From: SCRA01 sp035533275
GTDB lineage: Bacteria; Vulcanimicrobiota; Vulcanimicrobiia; Vulcanimicrobiales; SCRA01
Length of the DNA stretch: 64,000 nucleotides
Direction of reading: 5' to 3'
Assembly (NCBI GenBank): GCA_035533275.1
Contig: DATLUD010000008.1
Coordinates: 1-64,000, forward strand
Part shown: positions 40,668-48,760 of the stretch, in pieces
Position numbering within the stretch: the stretch's first letter is position 1
Layout of the letters: each line of letters opens with the position of its first letter
The notes under the pieces: model-generated
What the model was told of the DNA's origin: nothing
The model's input: the letters and a program-made list of their open reading frames with translations, nothing else
Databases searched by the model: none
Translations under genes and position numbers: made by a program

Positions 40668-41786
40668 ATGACGACGACATCGCCTAGCGCGCCGCGAACG
40701 GCGCTCGATCGCGTCGACTGGGGGCACGTCGAGTTCTACGTCGGCAACGCTCGCCAAGCGGCGCACTACTATCGGACGGCGTTCGGCTTCGAGCAGATCG
40801 CGTATGCCGGCCCCGAGACGGGCGTGCGCGACCGCGCTTCCTACGTCCTCGAGCAGAACCGGCTGCGCTTCGTCATCACCACCTCGCTGCTCCCTGACGA
40901 CGAGATCGCCGCTCACGTGGCTCTGCACGGCGACGGCGTCCGCGACATCTCTCTGAACGTCGCCGACGCCGCGGGCGCTTTCCGCTTGGCCGTCGAACGC
41001 GGCGCAAAGCCGGTGCGCGAGCCGCGGACGCTGCGCGACGACTTCGGCAGCGTCACCCTCGCCTCCGTGGCCACCTACGGCGATACCATCCACACCTTCG
41101 TGGAACGGGGCGACTACCGCGGGCCATTCCTGCCCGGCTTCGTCGAGGAGCGGATCGCCTCGGGGGCGCCGCAGTATCCCGCGCTCCACCATATCGACCA
41201 TTGCGTCGGCAACGTGGGCTGGAACGAGATGGACGGGTGGGCGGCGTACTACGCCCGCGTCTTCGGCTTCACGCAACTGATCTCGTTCGACGACAACGAC
41301 ATCTCCACCGAATACACCGCGCTCAAGTCGAAGGTGATGTCCGACGCGCGCCATGCCGTGAAATTTCCAATCAACGAGCCGGCACAGGGCCTGAAGAAGT
41401 CGCAGATCGAGGAGTACCTCGATTTCTACGGAGGGCCGGGCGTCCAGCACATCGCCATCCACACCGGCGACATCATCTCGACCATCCGCGCGCTGCGCGC
41501 GAACGGCGTGCAGTTCCTGGAAGCGCCCGATGCCTACTACGACGAGCTGGAGCAGCGCGTCGGAAGGATCGACGAGGCCATGGAGACCCTGCGCGACCTG
41601 CGCATCCTCGTGGACCGCGACGACCGCGGCTACATGCTCCAACTCTTCACCAAGCCGCTCCAGGATCGGCCCACGCTCTTTTTCGAGATCATCCAGCGCA
41701 AGGGCAGCCTCTCCTTCGGCAAGGGGAACTTCAAGGCGCTCTTCGTCGCCATCGAGCAAGAGCAGGCACGGCGCGGAACGCTTTAG
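40668..41786 (+). CDS. hpd: 4-hydroxyphenylpyruvate dioxygenase
   Basis: Non-heme Fe(II) enzyme making homogentisate from 4-hydroxyphenylpyruvate (tyrosine breakdown, or plastoquinone/tocopherol-type quinone routes). 372 residues with two vicinal-oxygen-chelate modules. Iron ligands: His in HIDHCVGNV, His in GGPGVQHIAIHTGD, and Glu in LFFEIIQRKG. The C-terminal FGKGNFKALFVAIE is diagnostic. No homogentisate dioxygenase or fumarylacetoacetase genes lie next to it. Confidence 0.95.
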   Translation: MTTTSPSAPRTALDRVDWGHVEFYVGNARQAAHYYRTAFGFEQIAYAGPETGVRDRASYVLEQNRLRFVITTSLLPDDEIAAHVALHGDGVRDISLNVADAAGAFRLAVERGAKPVREPRTLRDDFGSVTLASVATYGDTIHTFVERGDYRGPFLPGFVEERIASGAPQYPALHHIDHCVGNVGWNEMDGWAAYYARVFGFTQLISFDDNDISTEYTALKSKVMSDARHAVKFPINEPAQGLKKSQIEEYLDFYGGPGVQHIAIHTGDIISTIRALRANGVQFLEAPDAYYDELEQRVGRIDEAMETLRDLRILVDRDDRGYMLQLFTKPLQDRPTLFFEIIQRKGSLSFGKGNFKALFVAIEQEQARRGTL

Positions 41787-41792
41787 GATCAA

Positions 41793-42416
41793 ATGATGCA
41801 GCAACCACCACGGGCCGCCTCGGGGCTTCCCCCACGCATGGCGGTCCCGATCTTCCTCGTCGTAGCCGCGCTCTTCTTGGCGTCGCTGGGCTACTTCTTC
41901 GTGAAGTCGACGGCTCAGGAGGGCGCCGCGTTCGGGCGCAACGCGCTCCAGCAGGCCAACGCTCCGACCTCCGCCATGGGCGGCACCGGCACCAAGGCCG
42001 CGCCGATCGCCCAGACGCAGGTCGCGCAAAGCGGCACGGGCCCCATGCAGGGAACGCCCGTGCAAAGCGCGCCGGCTGCCGGCAGGGCTGCGGGAGGCCC
42101 GCCGGGTCCGATCATGGCCGAGGTCCAACAGTACCGTGCCCGGCTCCAGAGTAACCCGGACGACGTCGAAGCGCTGGTCGGCTTGGGCAAGCTCGAGCTG
42201 GAAGCCGGCATGTACGCCAAGGCCGAGGCGCTCTTCGGACGCGCCGCCCACATCCAGCCGCGCAACGCCGAGGCCCTCTACGGCGAGGCGGCGTCGGCGC
42301 AGGCGCTGGGGCATCGCGATCAAGCCGTCGCGGCGTACAAGCGCCTGCTGGAGGTCGCGCCGGATTACTCGCGGGCGACGGACGCGCGCGAGGCCCTCAA
42401 GACCTTGGGCGCCTGA
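41793..42416 (+). CDS. membrane-anchored TPR protein
   Basis: A 207-residue protein with an N-terminal membrane helix (AVPIFLVVAALFLASLGYFFV), a Gln/Thr/Gly/Ala-rich linker (about 45-105), and two TPR-like repeats (DDVEALVGLGKLELEAGMYAKA about 125-150, NAEALYGEAASAQALGHRDQA about 160-180). Looks like CcmH/NrfG-type scaffolds in layout. Six bases after hpd, 16 bases before dppA. Partner unknown. Confidence 0.78.
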   Translation: MMQQPPRAASGLPPRMAVPIFLVVAALFLASLGYFFVKSTAQEGAAFGRNALQQANAPTSAMGGTGTKAAPIAQTQVAQSGTGPMQGTPVQSAPAAGRAAGGPPGPIMAEVQQYRARLQSNPDDVEALVGLGKLELEAGMYAKAEALFGRAAHIQPRNAEALYGEAASAQALGHRDQAVAAYKRLLEVAPDYSRATDAREALKTLGA

Positions 42417-42432
42417 GGGCGACGAGCGCGCC

Positions 42433-43263
42433 GTGAGACTCTACATCTCGTGCGACATGGAGGGAACGGCCGGCGTCGTCGATTGGACGCAGGTCGACCC
42501 CAACAACGCCTCCGAGTACCCCTACTATCGCCGCGTCATGTCGCAAGAGGTGCGCGCGGCGATCGAGGGAGCCCGCTCGGCGGGCGCCCGCGACGTGCTC
42601 GTCAACGACTCGCACTGGTACATGCGCAACCTCCTCTGGGACGAGCTCCCGGAGGACGTGCGCGTCATCTCCGGATACCGTAAGCCCTTCAGCATGGGCG
42701 AGGGCCTCGAAGGCGGCTTCGACTGCGCCTTCTTCACCGGCTACCACGCGGGCGTCGGCGAGCGCGGCGGCGTGATGGACCATACGTACACGGCCCGCGT
42801 GATCTACGACGTGCGCGTCAACGGCGTACGCTGCAGCGAAGGGCACCTCAACGCGGCGCTGGCCGGTTGGCACGGCATCCCCGTCACGCTGATCACGGGC
42901 GACCGCGCGGCCGTCGATCAGCTGCGCCGCGAGCTGCCGTGGGTGACGGGCGTGGTGGTGAAAGAGCCGATCGGCCGATTCTCCGCCAACTCCGTGAGCC
43001 CGGCGCGTGCCCGCGCCCTGATCCGCGAGGGAGCCGCCGAGGCGATGCGCCGGATCGCCGAGGCGCGGCCGTACCGCTTCGAGCCGCCGATCGCGTTGGA
43101 GCTCGACCTGGTGGGGACGGCGATGGCCGACGTCGTGGAGCTGATCCCCGGATTCGAGCGGACGGCCGGGCGCAGCCTGCGCTTCGTGCACGAGGACTTC
43201 CCGACCGTCTATCAGGCGTTCATCGCGGCCTACCGTTTGGGCGGCACGGCCATCGACGAATGA
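42433..43263 (+). CDS. dppA: D-aminopeptidase DppA family zinc enzyme
   Basis: A 276-residue self-compartmentalising metallopeptidase that removes D-amino acids from peptides. Zinc ligands are visible: Asp8 and Glu10 in SCDMEGTAGV, His in DSHWYM, His in TGYHAGVG, and Glu in SEGHLNAAL. GTG start overlaps the end region of the TPR gene region by no base (16-base gap). It may act in recycling of D-Ala-containing wall peptides. Followed by the pheA leader. Confidence 0.92.
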   Translation: MRLYISCDMEGTAGVVDWTQVDPNNASEYPYYRRVMSQEVRAAIEGARSAGARDVLVNDSHWYMRNLLWDELPEDVRVISGYRKPFSMGEGLEGGFDCAFFTGYHAGVGERGGVMDHTYTARVIYDVRVNGVRCSEGHLNAALAGWHGIPVTLITGDRAAVDQLRRELPWVTGVVVKEPIGRFSANSVSPARARALIREGAAEAMRRIAEARPYRFEPPIALELDLVGTAMADVVELIPGFERTAGRSLRFVHEDFPTVYQAFIAAYRLGGTAIDE

Positions 43264-43294
43264 CATTGACCGTGCATGGTATCCTGGAGGCACG

Positions 43295-43360
43295 ATGAAC
43301 GCGCGCCGCTTTGCGTTTGGCCGATTTATCCGCAACCGCCACGAGGTTGAGGTCCGGTAG
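43295..43360 (+). CDS. pheA leader peptide (21 aa, three Phe codons)
   Basis: GGAGG lies four bases before the ATG at 43295. The peptide starts MNARRFAFGRFIRN and ends HEVEVR with TAG at 43358-43360. Phe codons (TTT, TTT, TTT) sit at codons 6, 8 and 11. It is followed by alternative RNA stems and an intrinsic terminator before pheA, so it is read as the sensor of a ribosome-mediated attenuator that responds to charged tRNA-Phe. Confidence 0.85.
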   Translation: MNARRFAFGRFIRNRHEVEVR

Positions 43361-43398
43361 CCGCGCGCAGCACCAAGCACGAAAGCGAACGATGCGAG

Positions 43399-43427
43399 CG
43401 AGCCCGGACCGGGCTCGTTTCTATTTT
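43399..43427 (+). terminator. pheA attenuator terminator
   Basis: Stem CGAGCCC-GGACC-GGGCTCG (43399-43417) followed by TTTCTATTTT. Its 5' arm CCGGACC (43404-43410) can instead pair with GGTCCGG at 43351-43357, at the end of the leader peptide, forming an antiterminator. An earlier stem CAACC/GGTTG (43333-43337/43345-43349) can hold the 43345-43357 arm. The three-way switching is as in trp/phe attenuators. Termination would cut pheA expression when Phe is plentiful. Confidence 0.8.
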
Positions 43428-43447
43428 CCAAGGGAGCGCGAGACGAC

Positions 43448-44281
43448 GTGAGCGAGGAGAGACCCTTGCGGATCAGTTACCAAGGGGAGTCCGGAGCCTT
43501 CAGCGACGAGGCGGTGCGCCAATTGGTGCCCGGCGCCGAGAGCATCGGCTTCCCCACGTTCGACGAGGCCGTCGCGGCGGCGCTCGGCGGTGCCTCAGAC
43601 GCCGTGCTCCTGCCCGTCGAGAACACCATCTACGGCTCGGTGGTGCGCTCGTACGACCTCATCGGCGACTCGGGCCTGACCCTCTGCGGCGAGACCATCG
43701 TCCTCGTGCGGCAGTGCCTGATCGCCCCGCCCGGGAGGGAGCTCGCGCAGGTGCGCACGGTGGCCTCGCACCCCGTGGCCCTCGAGCAGTGCCGGCGCGC
43801 CATCGCGCAGCACGGCTGGCACGCCGCGCAGGCCGTCGACACCGCGGGGGCGGTGCGCGGGGTCCTCGACCGCAGCATCGAGGCGGATGCAGCGATCGCC
43901 GGTCCGCTCGCCGCGGAACGGTACGGCGCGAACGTGCTGCTCTACGACATCCAAGACGACCCGGGCAACTTCACGCGGTTCTTGCTGGCGGCGCGCGAGG
44001 ATCTGGCGCAACGCCTCGCCGGCCCGCACGGCGACCGCTCCGCGCTGCGCCTGGAGCTCGCGAACCGCACCGGCTCGCTCTATGCGGCCCTCGGACGCTT
44101 CGCGGAGCGCGGCATCAACCTGCGCATGCTGCTCTCGCGGCCGATCCCGGCGCAGCCCTGGCGCTACCGCTTCTACCTGGAGGTGGACGCCGACGCCGAG
44201 CGCGCCTCGGCGGCGCTGGCGATCCTCGGCGACCTAGGCACGGGGCGCCTGCTGGGAACCTACCGCGGCGCGAGCCGCTGA
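43448..44281 (+). CDS. pheA: prephenate dehydratase
   Basis: Converts prephenate to phenylpyruvate, the committed step to phenylalanine. 277 residues: ISYQGESGAFSDEAVRQL, PVENTIYGSVVRSYDL, TRF-type signature GNFTRFLLAAR, then a C-terminal ACT regulatory domain (LELANRTGSLYAALGRFA ... ). It lacks a chorismate mutase domain, so mutase must be encoded elsewhere. GTG start. Expression is probably set by the leader attenuator directly upstream. Confidence 0.95.
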   Translation: MSEERPLRISYQGESGAFSDEAVRQLVPGAESIGFPTFDEAVAAALGGASDAVLLPVENTIYGSVVRSYDLIGDSGLTLCGETIVLVRQCLIAPPGRELAQVRTVASHPVALEQCRRAIAQHGWHAAQAVDTAGAVRGVLDRSIEADAAIAGPLAAERYGANVLLYDIQDDPGNFTRFLLAAREDLAQRLAGPHGDRSALRLELANRTGSLYAALGRFAERGINLRMLLSRPIPAQPWRYRFYLEVDADAERASAALAILGDLGTGRLLGTYRGASR

Positions 44282-44283
44282 GG

Positions 44284-47200
44284 CTACTCGGTGGGCAGCG
44301 GCACGCGCCGTCCGCCGCGCTCGATATCGAGGTGCCCGCCGCGCTCCTCGCCGTCGAGCGGCGAACCCGTCTCGTAGTCCCGGGGCGCCAGCCAGACGTA
44401 GATGACGGGCACCAGCACCAGCGTGAGCAGCAGCGAGCTCGTCAGGCCGCCGATGACCACGATGCCCAACCCTTTGCGCGTCTCCGAGCCCTGGACCAGA
44501 CCCATCGCCAGCGGCGTCATCCCGGCGATCATGGAGATGGTGGTCATCAGGATCGGACGGAATCGGACCCGCGCGCTCTCCATCATCGCGGCTACCCGTT
44601 CGTAGCCGCGCGAGCGCAGGGTGTTGGCGTAGTCGACCAGCAGGATGCCGTTCTTCGACACCAAGCCCACCAGCATGATCGTGCCGATCAGCGAGAAGAG
44701 GTTCAGTGTCTGGCGCGTTAGCGCCAGCGCCGTGAGCGCGCCCACCGTGGCCACGGGCACGGAGAACATGATGATGAACGGCGTCATGTAGCCGTTGTAG
44801 AGCGCCACCATCAGCAGATAGATCAGGATGACCGAGAGGAAGAGCGCCGCGCCCATGCCCAGCACGGTGTCCTTGGTGTTCTGCTGGTTGCCGTTGGGGT
44901 TGGCCCGCACCAGCACGAACGGCGGCAGGTGCAGGGCCGCCAAGCGCGCCGAGAACGCTTTCTCGACGTTCGACTGCGCGACGCCGGGCGCCACGTTGCC
45001 CGTGATGTGGATGACCGTCTGCCGGTTGACGCGCGTGATGATCGGCGGAGCCGGATGCCACTGCAGCTTCGCGACGTCGCCCACGTGAATGATCGCGCCG
45101 CTGTTGGTCCGTATCGGAATGGCCTCGACCTCGCGCAGGCTGCGCTGATCGCTGAGCGGATAGATCACTTGCACGTCTTTGAGGCCGTCGGGCGACTCGA
45201 ACTGCGTGGCGAGCGCTCCGCCGAACGCGGCGCGGATCGCTTGCGAGGCGGTGCCGATGCTGACGTTGAGCGCCTGGGCCGCACGCCGGTCGAAGACCAC
45301 GTCCACCTGCGGCGCCAGATGCTCCGCGGAGCTGGTCACGTTCGCGGCGCCCGGCGTGCTCTTCAGCGCCTCTTCCACGCGTGGCGCGTATGCCGTCGGC
45401 TCGCCCTGCACGGTGGTGACCAGATAGTCCAGGGGTTGCGCGTTGCCGCCGCCCGTGCCGGTCGCCGGAATCACGACCACCTGCGCCCGCGGCGCCAGCG
45501 AGGGAAGCCGCTTGCGCAGGTCGGCGACCCAGTAGTCGGTGCTGTGCTTGCGGGTGCCCTTCAGCCACAGGTGGATCTGCCCGACGGCGCCCTGCTGGAC
45601 GAAGCCTCCGTACGGCGAGGAGTAGGCGCCGGCTACGGCGGTCGCCACGTCGAGATCCGAGACGTTGGCGTCCACGAAGTTCTCCAGGTTGCGCACGGTG
45701 GCGTTGGTATGGGTGAGCGGCATCCCGGTGGGATACGTGAGCTGGACGAAGATCTCCCCGCGGTCCTGCGAGGGAATGAACTCAAAGCCGACGAGGCCCA
45801 GCGGCAAGAGGGCGACGGAGGCCACGAGCGAGACGGCCGAGATCGTCACCACGACCCACGGATACTTGAGTCCCGCCGGCAGCAGGCGCTGCGCATACCA
45901 CAGGCGCACGCGCTCGAAGCCGCGACCGAAGGCGCGGATGGGCGCCCACGGCCGCCAGGTGCTGTGCAGCGACCAGCGGCCGGCAAGGGTGGGCGTCACG
46001 GTGAACGAGACCCACAGCGAGGTCAGCGTGGCGACGACGACCCCGAGCCCGAACTCGACGAGAAACTTGCCGACCACGCCCGGCAGAAAGGCGATGGGTA
46101 AGAAGACGACCACGTCGACCATCGTGATGACGATGGCGGCTAGGCCGATCTCGGAGCGGCCGGTCACCGCGGCGCCGAGCGGCGGCTCTCCGGCCTTGTG
46201 GTGGCGCTCGATGTTCTCCAGGACGACGATGGAATCGTCCACCAGGATGCCGATGACGATCGTCATCGCCAACAGCGAGACGGTGTCGATGCTGAAGTTC
46301 GCCAGCTTCATCACGGTGAGCGTGATCAGCAGCGAGGTGGGGATGGAGATCAGCACCACCAGGGCGCTGCGCCACGACCCCAGGAAGAACATCAGCACGA
46401 TGCTGGTGAGCGCGATGCCCTCGAGCAAGGTGCGGAAGACGGCGTTGATCTGCTGCTCGGTATACTTGGCCGCCAGGTTGATGACGGTGAGCTTGACGCC
46501 GGGGAACTCCGCCTCCAGGCGCGGGATCGCGGCCACCACGCCCTTGGCGGTATCGACCTCGTTGGCTTCCGTGGCCTTCTGGACGGCCAGGTACATCTCG
46601 GGGTGGCCGTTCACGTACGAGTAGATGCGCCGCGTCTCGTAGCTGTCCGTGACGGTGGCCACGTCGTGAACGCGCACCACGCCGGGAGCGAGGCTCCAGG
46701 GATTGACGTTCGCGGAGGCGGTGTCGCCGCTTCCGCTCGAGGCGGCCGGCCCGGAGCGCGAGAGCGGAAGGTCGCCCAGCTGATCCGGCGTCTGGATGTC
46801 GCCGCGGATGTCCAGCGTCGTCTCGCGCGTGGGCTGGTAGACGATGCCGCCCGGGAGCCGGGCGTTGTTCTGGGAGATGGTATTGACCAGGTCGTTGAGC
46901 GTGTAGCCGTTGGCCTCCAGGTCCACCGGGTCGGCGGTCACCATGAACGCCGGCGTCACGGTGCCGTACGCGTTGACGTTGGCGACCCCCGGCACTTGCT
47001 CGACCGCGGGGATGACGTTGTTCTGGATCAGTTGCGAGAGCCCGGCCTCGGAGTAACTCTTCGCCGTCACGCCGAGGAAGACGACCGTCGGCTCACCCGG
47101 GTCGAACGTTTGAATGGTCGGCGTCTGCAGATCGTTGGGCAGCTGCGACTGCGCAGCCTGGACGCGGCGCTCAACCTCTTGAAGCGAGACGACCTTGCTG

Positions 47201-47496
47201 GCGCCCAGGTTGAAGACCGCGGAGATGGTCGCGCGCCCCTGCTGGATGGTCGTGTTGATCACGTTCAGGTCCGGGGCGCCGGCGAGCTGATCCTCGATGG
47301 GGCGCACGATGTTGTCGCGCATCGACGTCGGGGAGGCGCCGGGGTAGGACACGGAGACCGTCACGGTCGGGAGCTCGACGTTGGGAAACTGCTGCTGGAC
47401 GAGCGTCTTGTACGAGATCAACCCGGCGATCGTGACGAACGCGAGCATCACGAAGACGAGCGTGGGCCGCGAGACGAAGAGGCGAGTGAGCCACAT
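44284..47496 (-). CDS. RND efflux transporter, HAE/AcrB type
   Basis: Inner-membrane proton/drug antiporter of 1070 residues with two halves of one helix plus periplasmic porter loop plus five/six helices. N-terminal LFVSRPTLVFVMLAFVTIAG, then QFPNVELPTVTVSVSYPGA; the proton-relay Asp pair lies in LAMTIVIGILVDDSIVVLENIE (VDD). The C-terminal half has GTIMLVGLVSKNGILLVDY. Overlaps its adaptor gene by one base. Drug spectrum unknown. Confidence 0.95.
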   Translation of the reverse strand: MWLTRLFVSRPTLVFVMLAFVTIAGLISYKTLVQQQFPNVELPTVTVSVSYPGASPTSMRDNIVRPIEDQLAGAPDLNVINTTIQQGRATISAVFNLGASKVVSLQEVERRVQAAQSQLPNDLQTPTIQTFDPGEPTVVFLGVTAKSYSEAGLSQLIQNNVIPAVEQVPGVANVNAYGTVTPAFMVTADPVDLEANGYTLNDLVNTISQNNARLPGGIVYQPTRETTLDIRGDIQTPDQLGDLPLSRSGPAASSGSGDTASANVNPWSLAPGVVRVHDVATVTDSYETRRIYSYVNGHPEMYLAVQKATEANEVDTAKGVVAAIPRLEAEFPGVKLTVINLAAKYTEQQINAVFRTLLEGIALTSIVLMFFLGSWRSALVVLISIPTSLLITLTVMKLANFSIDTVSLLAMTIVIGILVDDSIVVLENIERHHKAGEPPLGAAVTGRSEIGLAAIVITMVDVVVFLPIAFLPGVVGKFLVEFGLGVVVATLTSLWVSFTVTPTLAGRWSLHSTWRPWAPIRAFGRGFERVRLWYAQRLLPAGLKYPWVVVTISAVSLVASVALLPLGLVGFEFIPSQDRGEIFVQLTYPTGMPLTHTNATVRNLENFVDANVSDLDVATAVAGAYSSPYGGFVQQGAVGQIHLWLKGTRKHSTDYWVADLRKRLPSLAPRAQVVVIPATGTGGGNAQPLDYLVTTVQGEPTAYAPRVEEALKSTPGAANVTSSAEHLAPQVDVVFDRRAAQALNVSIGTASQAIRAAFGGALATQFESPDGLKDVQVIYPLSDQRSLREVEAIPIRTNSGAIIHVGDVAKLQWHPAPPIITRVNRQTVIHITGNVAPGVAQSNVEKAFSARLAALHLPPFVLVRANPNGNQQNTKDTVLGMGAALFLSVILIYLLMVALYNGYMTPFIIMFSVPVATVGALTALALTRQTLNLFSLIGTIMLVGLVSKNGILLVDYANTLRSRGYERVAAMMESARVRFRPILMTTISMIAGMTPLAMGLVQGSETRKGLGIVVIGGLTSSLLLTLVLVPVIYVWLAPRDYETGSPLDGEERGGHLDIERGGRRVPLPTE

Positions 47497-48755
47497 TAGC
47501 GCAGGACGACCTTCTCACCGTCGGCGAGCCCCAGCGAGCCGTCCGTCACGACCCGGCTCCCCGGCGGAAGACCGGTAACCACGGCATACCGGCCGTCGTT
47601 CGCGCGCAACGAGACGTGGGCGACCTTCGCGACGCCGCCACGGACGACCATCACGGTGTCACTGTTGTCGTCGAGAAAGGCCGTTGAAGGGACGGTGAGG
47701 CCGGTGACGGAGGGCTGGGCCACGTGGCCGAGCACGGCCATGCCCGGACGCAGCGTCCCCTGCGGATTCGGCACGTCCACCTTCACCACGAAGCCCGTGC
47801 TGCTCGGGGTCGTCGGCGAGAGCAAGGCGACGACGCGCCCGGTGAACGTCTTGCCGGGAAGCGAGTTCGAGGTGATGGCGACCTGCGCGCCGCGCCGCAA
47901 GCTCACGACCTGCCCCGCGTACGCAGAGAGCGCCGCATAGACGTGGTCGATCTCCTGGAGCGTGAAGATCTGCCGGCTCCCCGGGTACTCGCCCGGATTG
48001 AGGTTGCGGTTCACCACCACCCCGTCGATGGGCGAGACGATGGTGGCCTTGGCGATCTGGACGCGAATGGCATCGGCCTGGGCGCGGGCTTGCGCCACGG
48101 CGGCGCGCGCCGCGCTGACGTTCGCCGCCTGGAGACCGCTGCCGGCCGTGCCGTTGGCTTGAGCGTTCGCGACGGCGGAGGCGAGCTGGGCCTTCGCGCT
48201 CTCCAGGGCCTGACGGTCGTTCTCCACCACGGTCCGCTGGGCGTCCACGTCCTGAGAGGCGATGTACCCCTGCTTCAAGAGCCCCTGATCGCTCTTGAGC
48301 ATCGTCTCGGCAAGGGCCAGGTTCTGCTGGGCCTGCGAGACGGCCGCTCGGGCCGCGCTCACGCCGTTGTTCCCTTGCGCGATCGCCAGTTGCGCCTGGT
48401 AGGTCGTCTGCGCAAGCTTCGCCTCGGCCGAGGCCGCATTGCGGTCGGCGGCCTCGAGGTTGGCCCGCAGGTCAGCCGTCGAGAGCACGGCCAGAACCTC
48501 GCCCCGCCGGACCAGATCCCCCTCGTTGACCCGCACCGCGACGGCCGGTTCGGTGAGATCGCTGGTCAAGGCCACGTTCTGGAACGGCGCCACCAAGCCG
48601 CTGAGGTCGCTGGCGGGCGTGATCGTCCGCTCCGTCGCGGCCGACGCCGCCACCGCAGGTGGCGGAGGAGCCGGCTTTTGGGCGGCTTGGTGGGCGCACG
48701 CGCTGAGGAGGCCGCACGCGGCGAGTGCGGGCAGGATGCGAAAGCCGATGCGCAT
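47496..48755 (-). CDS. RND periplasmic adaptor lipoprotein (MFP)
   Basis: A 419-residue adaptor that joins the RND pump to an outer-membrane channel. Lipobox LLSACAH (lipidation Cys near residue 21), biotinyl-lipoyl halves around ALTSDLTEPAVAVRVNEGDL, a long coiled-coil (about 95-205, AEAKLAQTTYQAQLAIAQG ... ADAIRVQIAKATIVSPIDG) and beta-barrel/MP domains. First of two genes, RND pump next. Confidence 0.93.
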   Translation of the reverse strand: MRIGFRILPALAACGLLSACAHQAAQKPAPPPPAVAASAATERTITPASDLSGLVAPFQNVALTSDLTEPAVAVRVNEGDLVRRGEVLAVLSTADLRANLEAADRNAASAEAKLAQTTYQAQLAIAQGNNGVSAARAAVSQAQQNLALAETMLKSDQGLLKQGYIASQDVDAQRTVVENDRQALESAKAQLASAVANAQANGTAGSGLQAANVSAARAAVAQARAQADAIRVQIAKATIVSPIDGVVVNRNLNPGEYPGSRQIFTLQEIDHVYAALSAYAGQVVSLRRGAQVAITSNSLPGKTFTGRVVALLSPTTPSSTGFVVKVDVPNPQGTLRPGMAVLGHVAQPSVTGLTVPSTAFLDDNSDTVMVVRGGVAKVAHVSLRANDGRYAVVTGLPPGSRVVTDGSLGLADGEKVVLR

Positions 48756-48760
48756 GTCGT

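Noticed and set aside
43265..43294. A pheA promoter with TTGACC (43266-43271) as -35
   Set aside because: At 17 bases the -10 position reads GGCACG; the TATCCT nearby has no -35 partner. The leader may be transcribed from the upstream genes.
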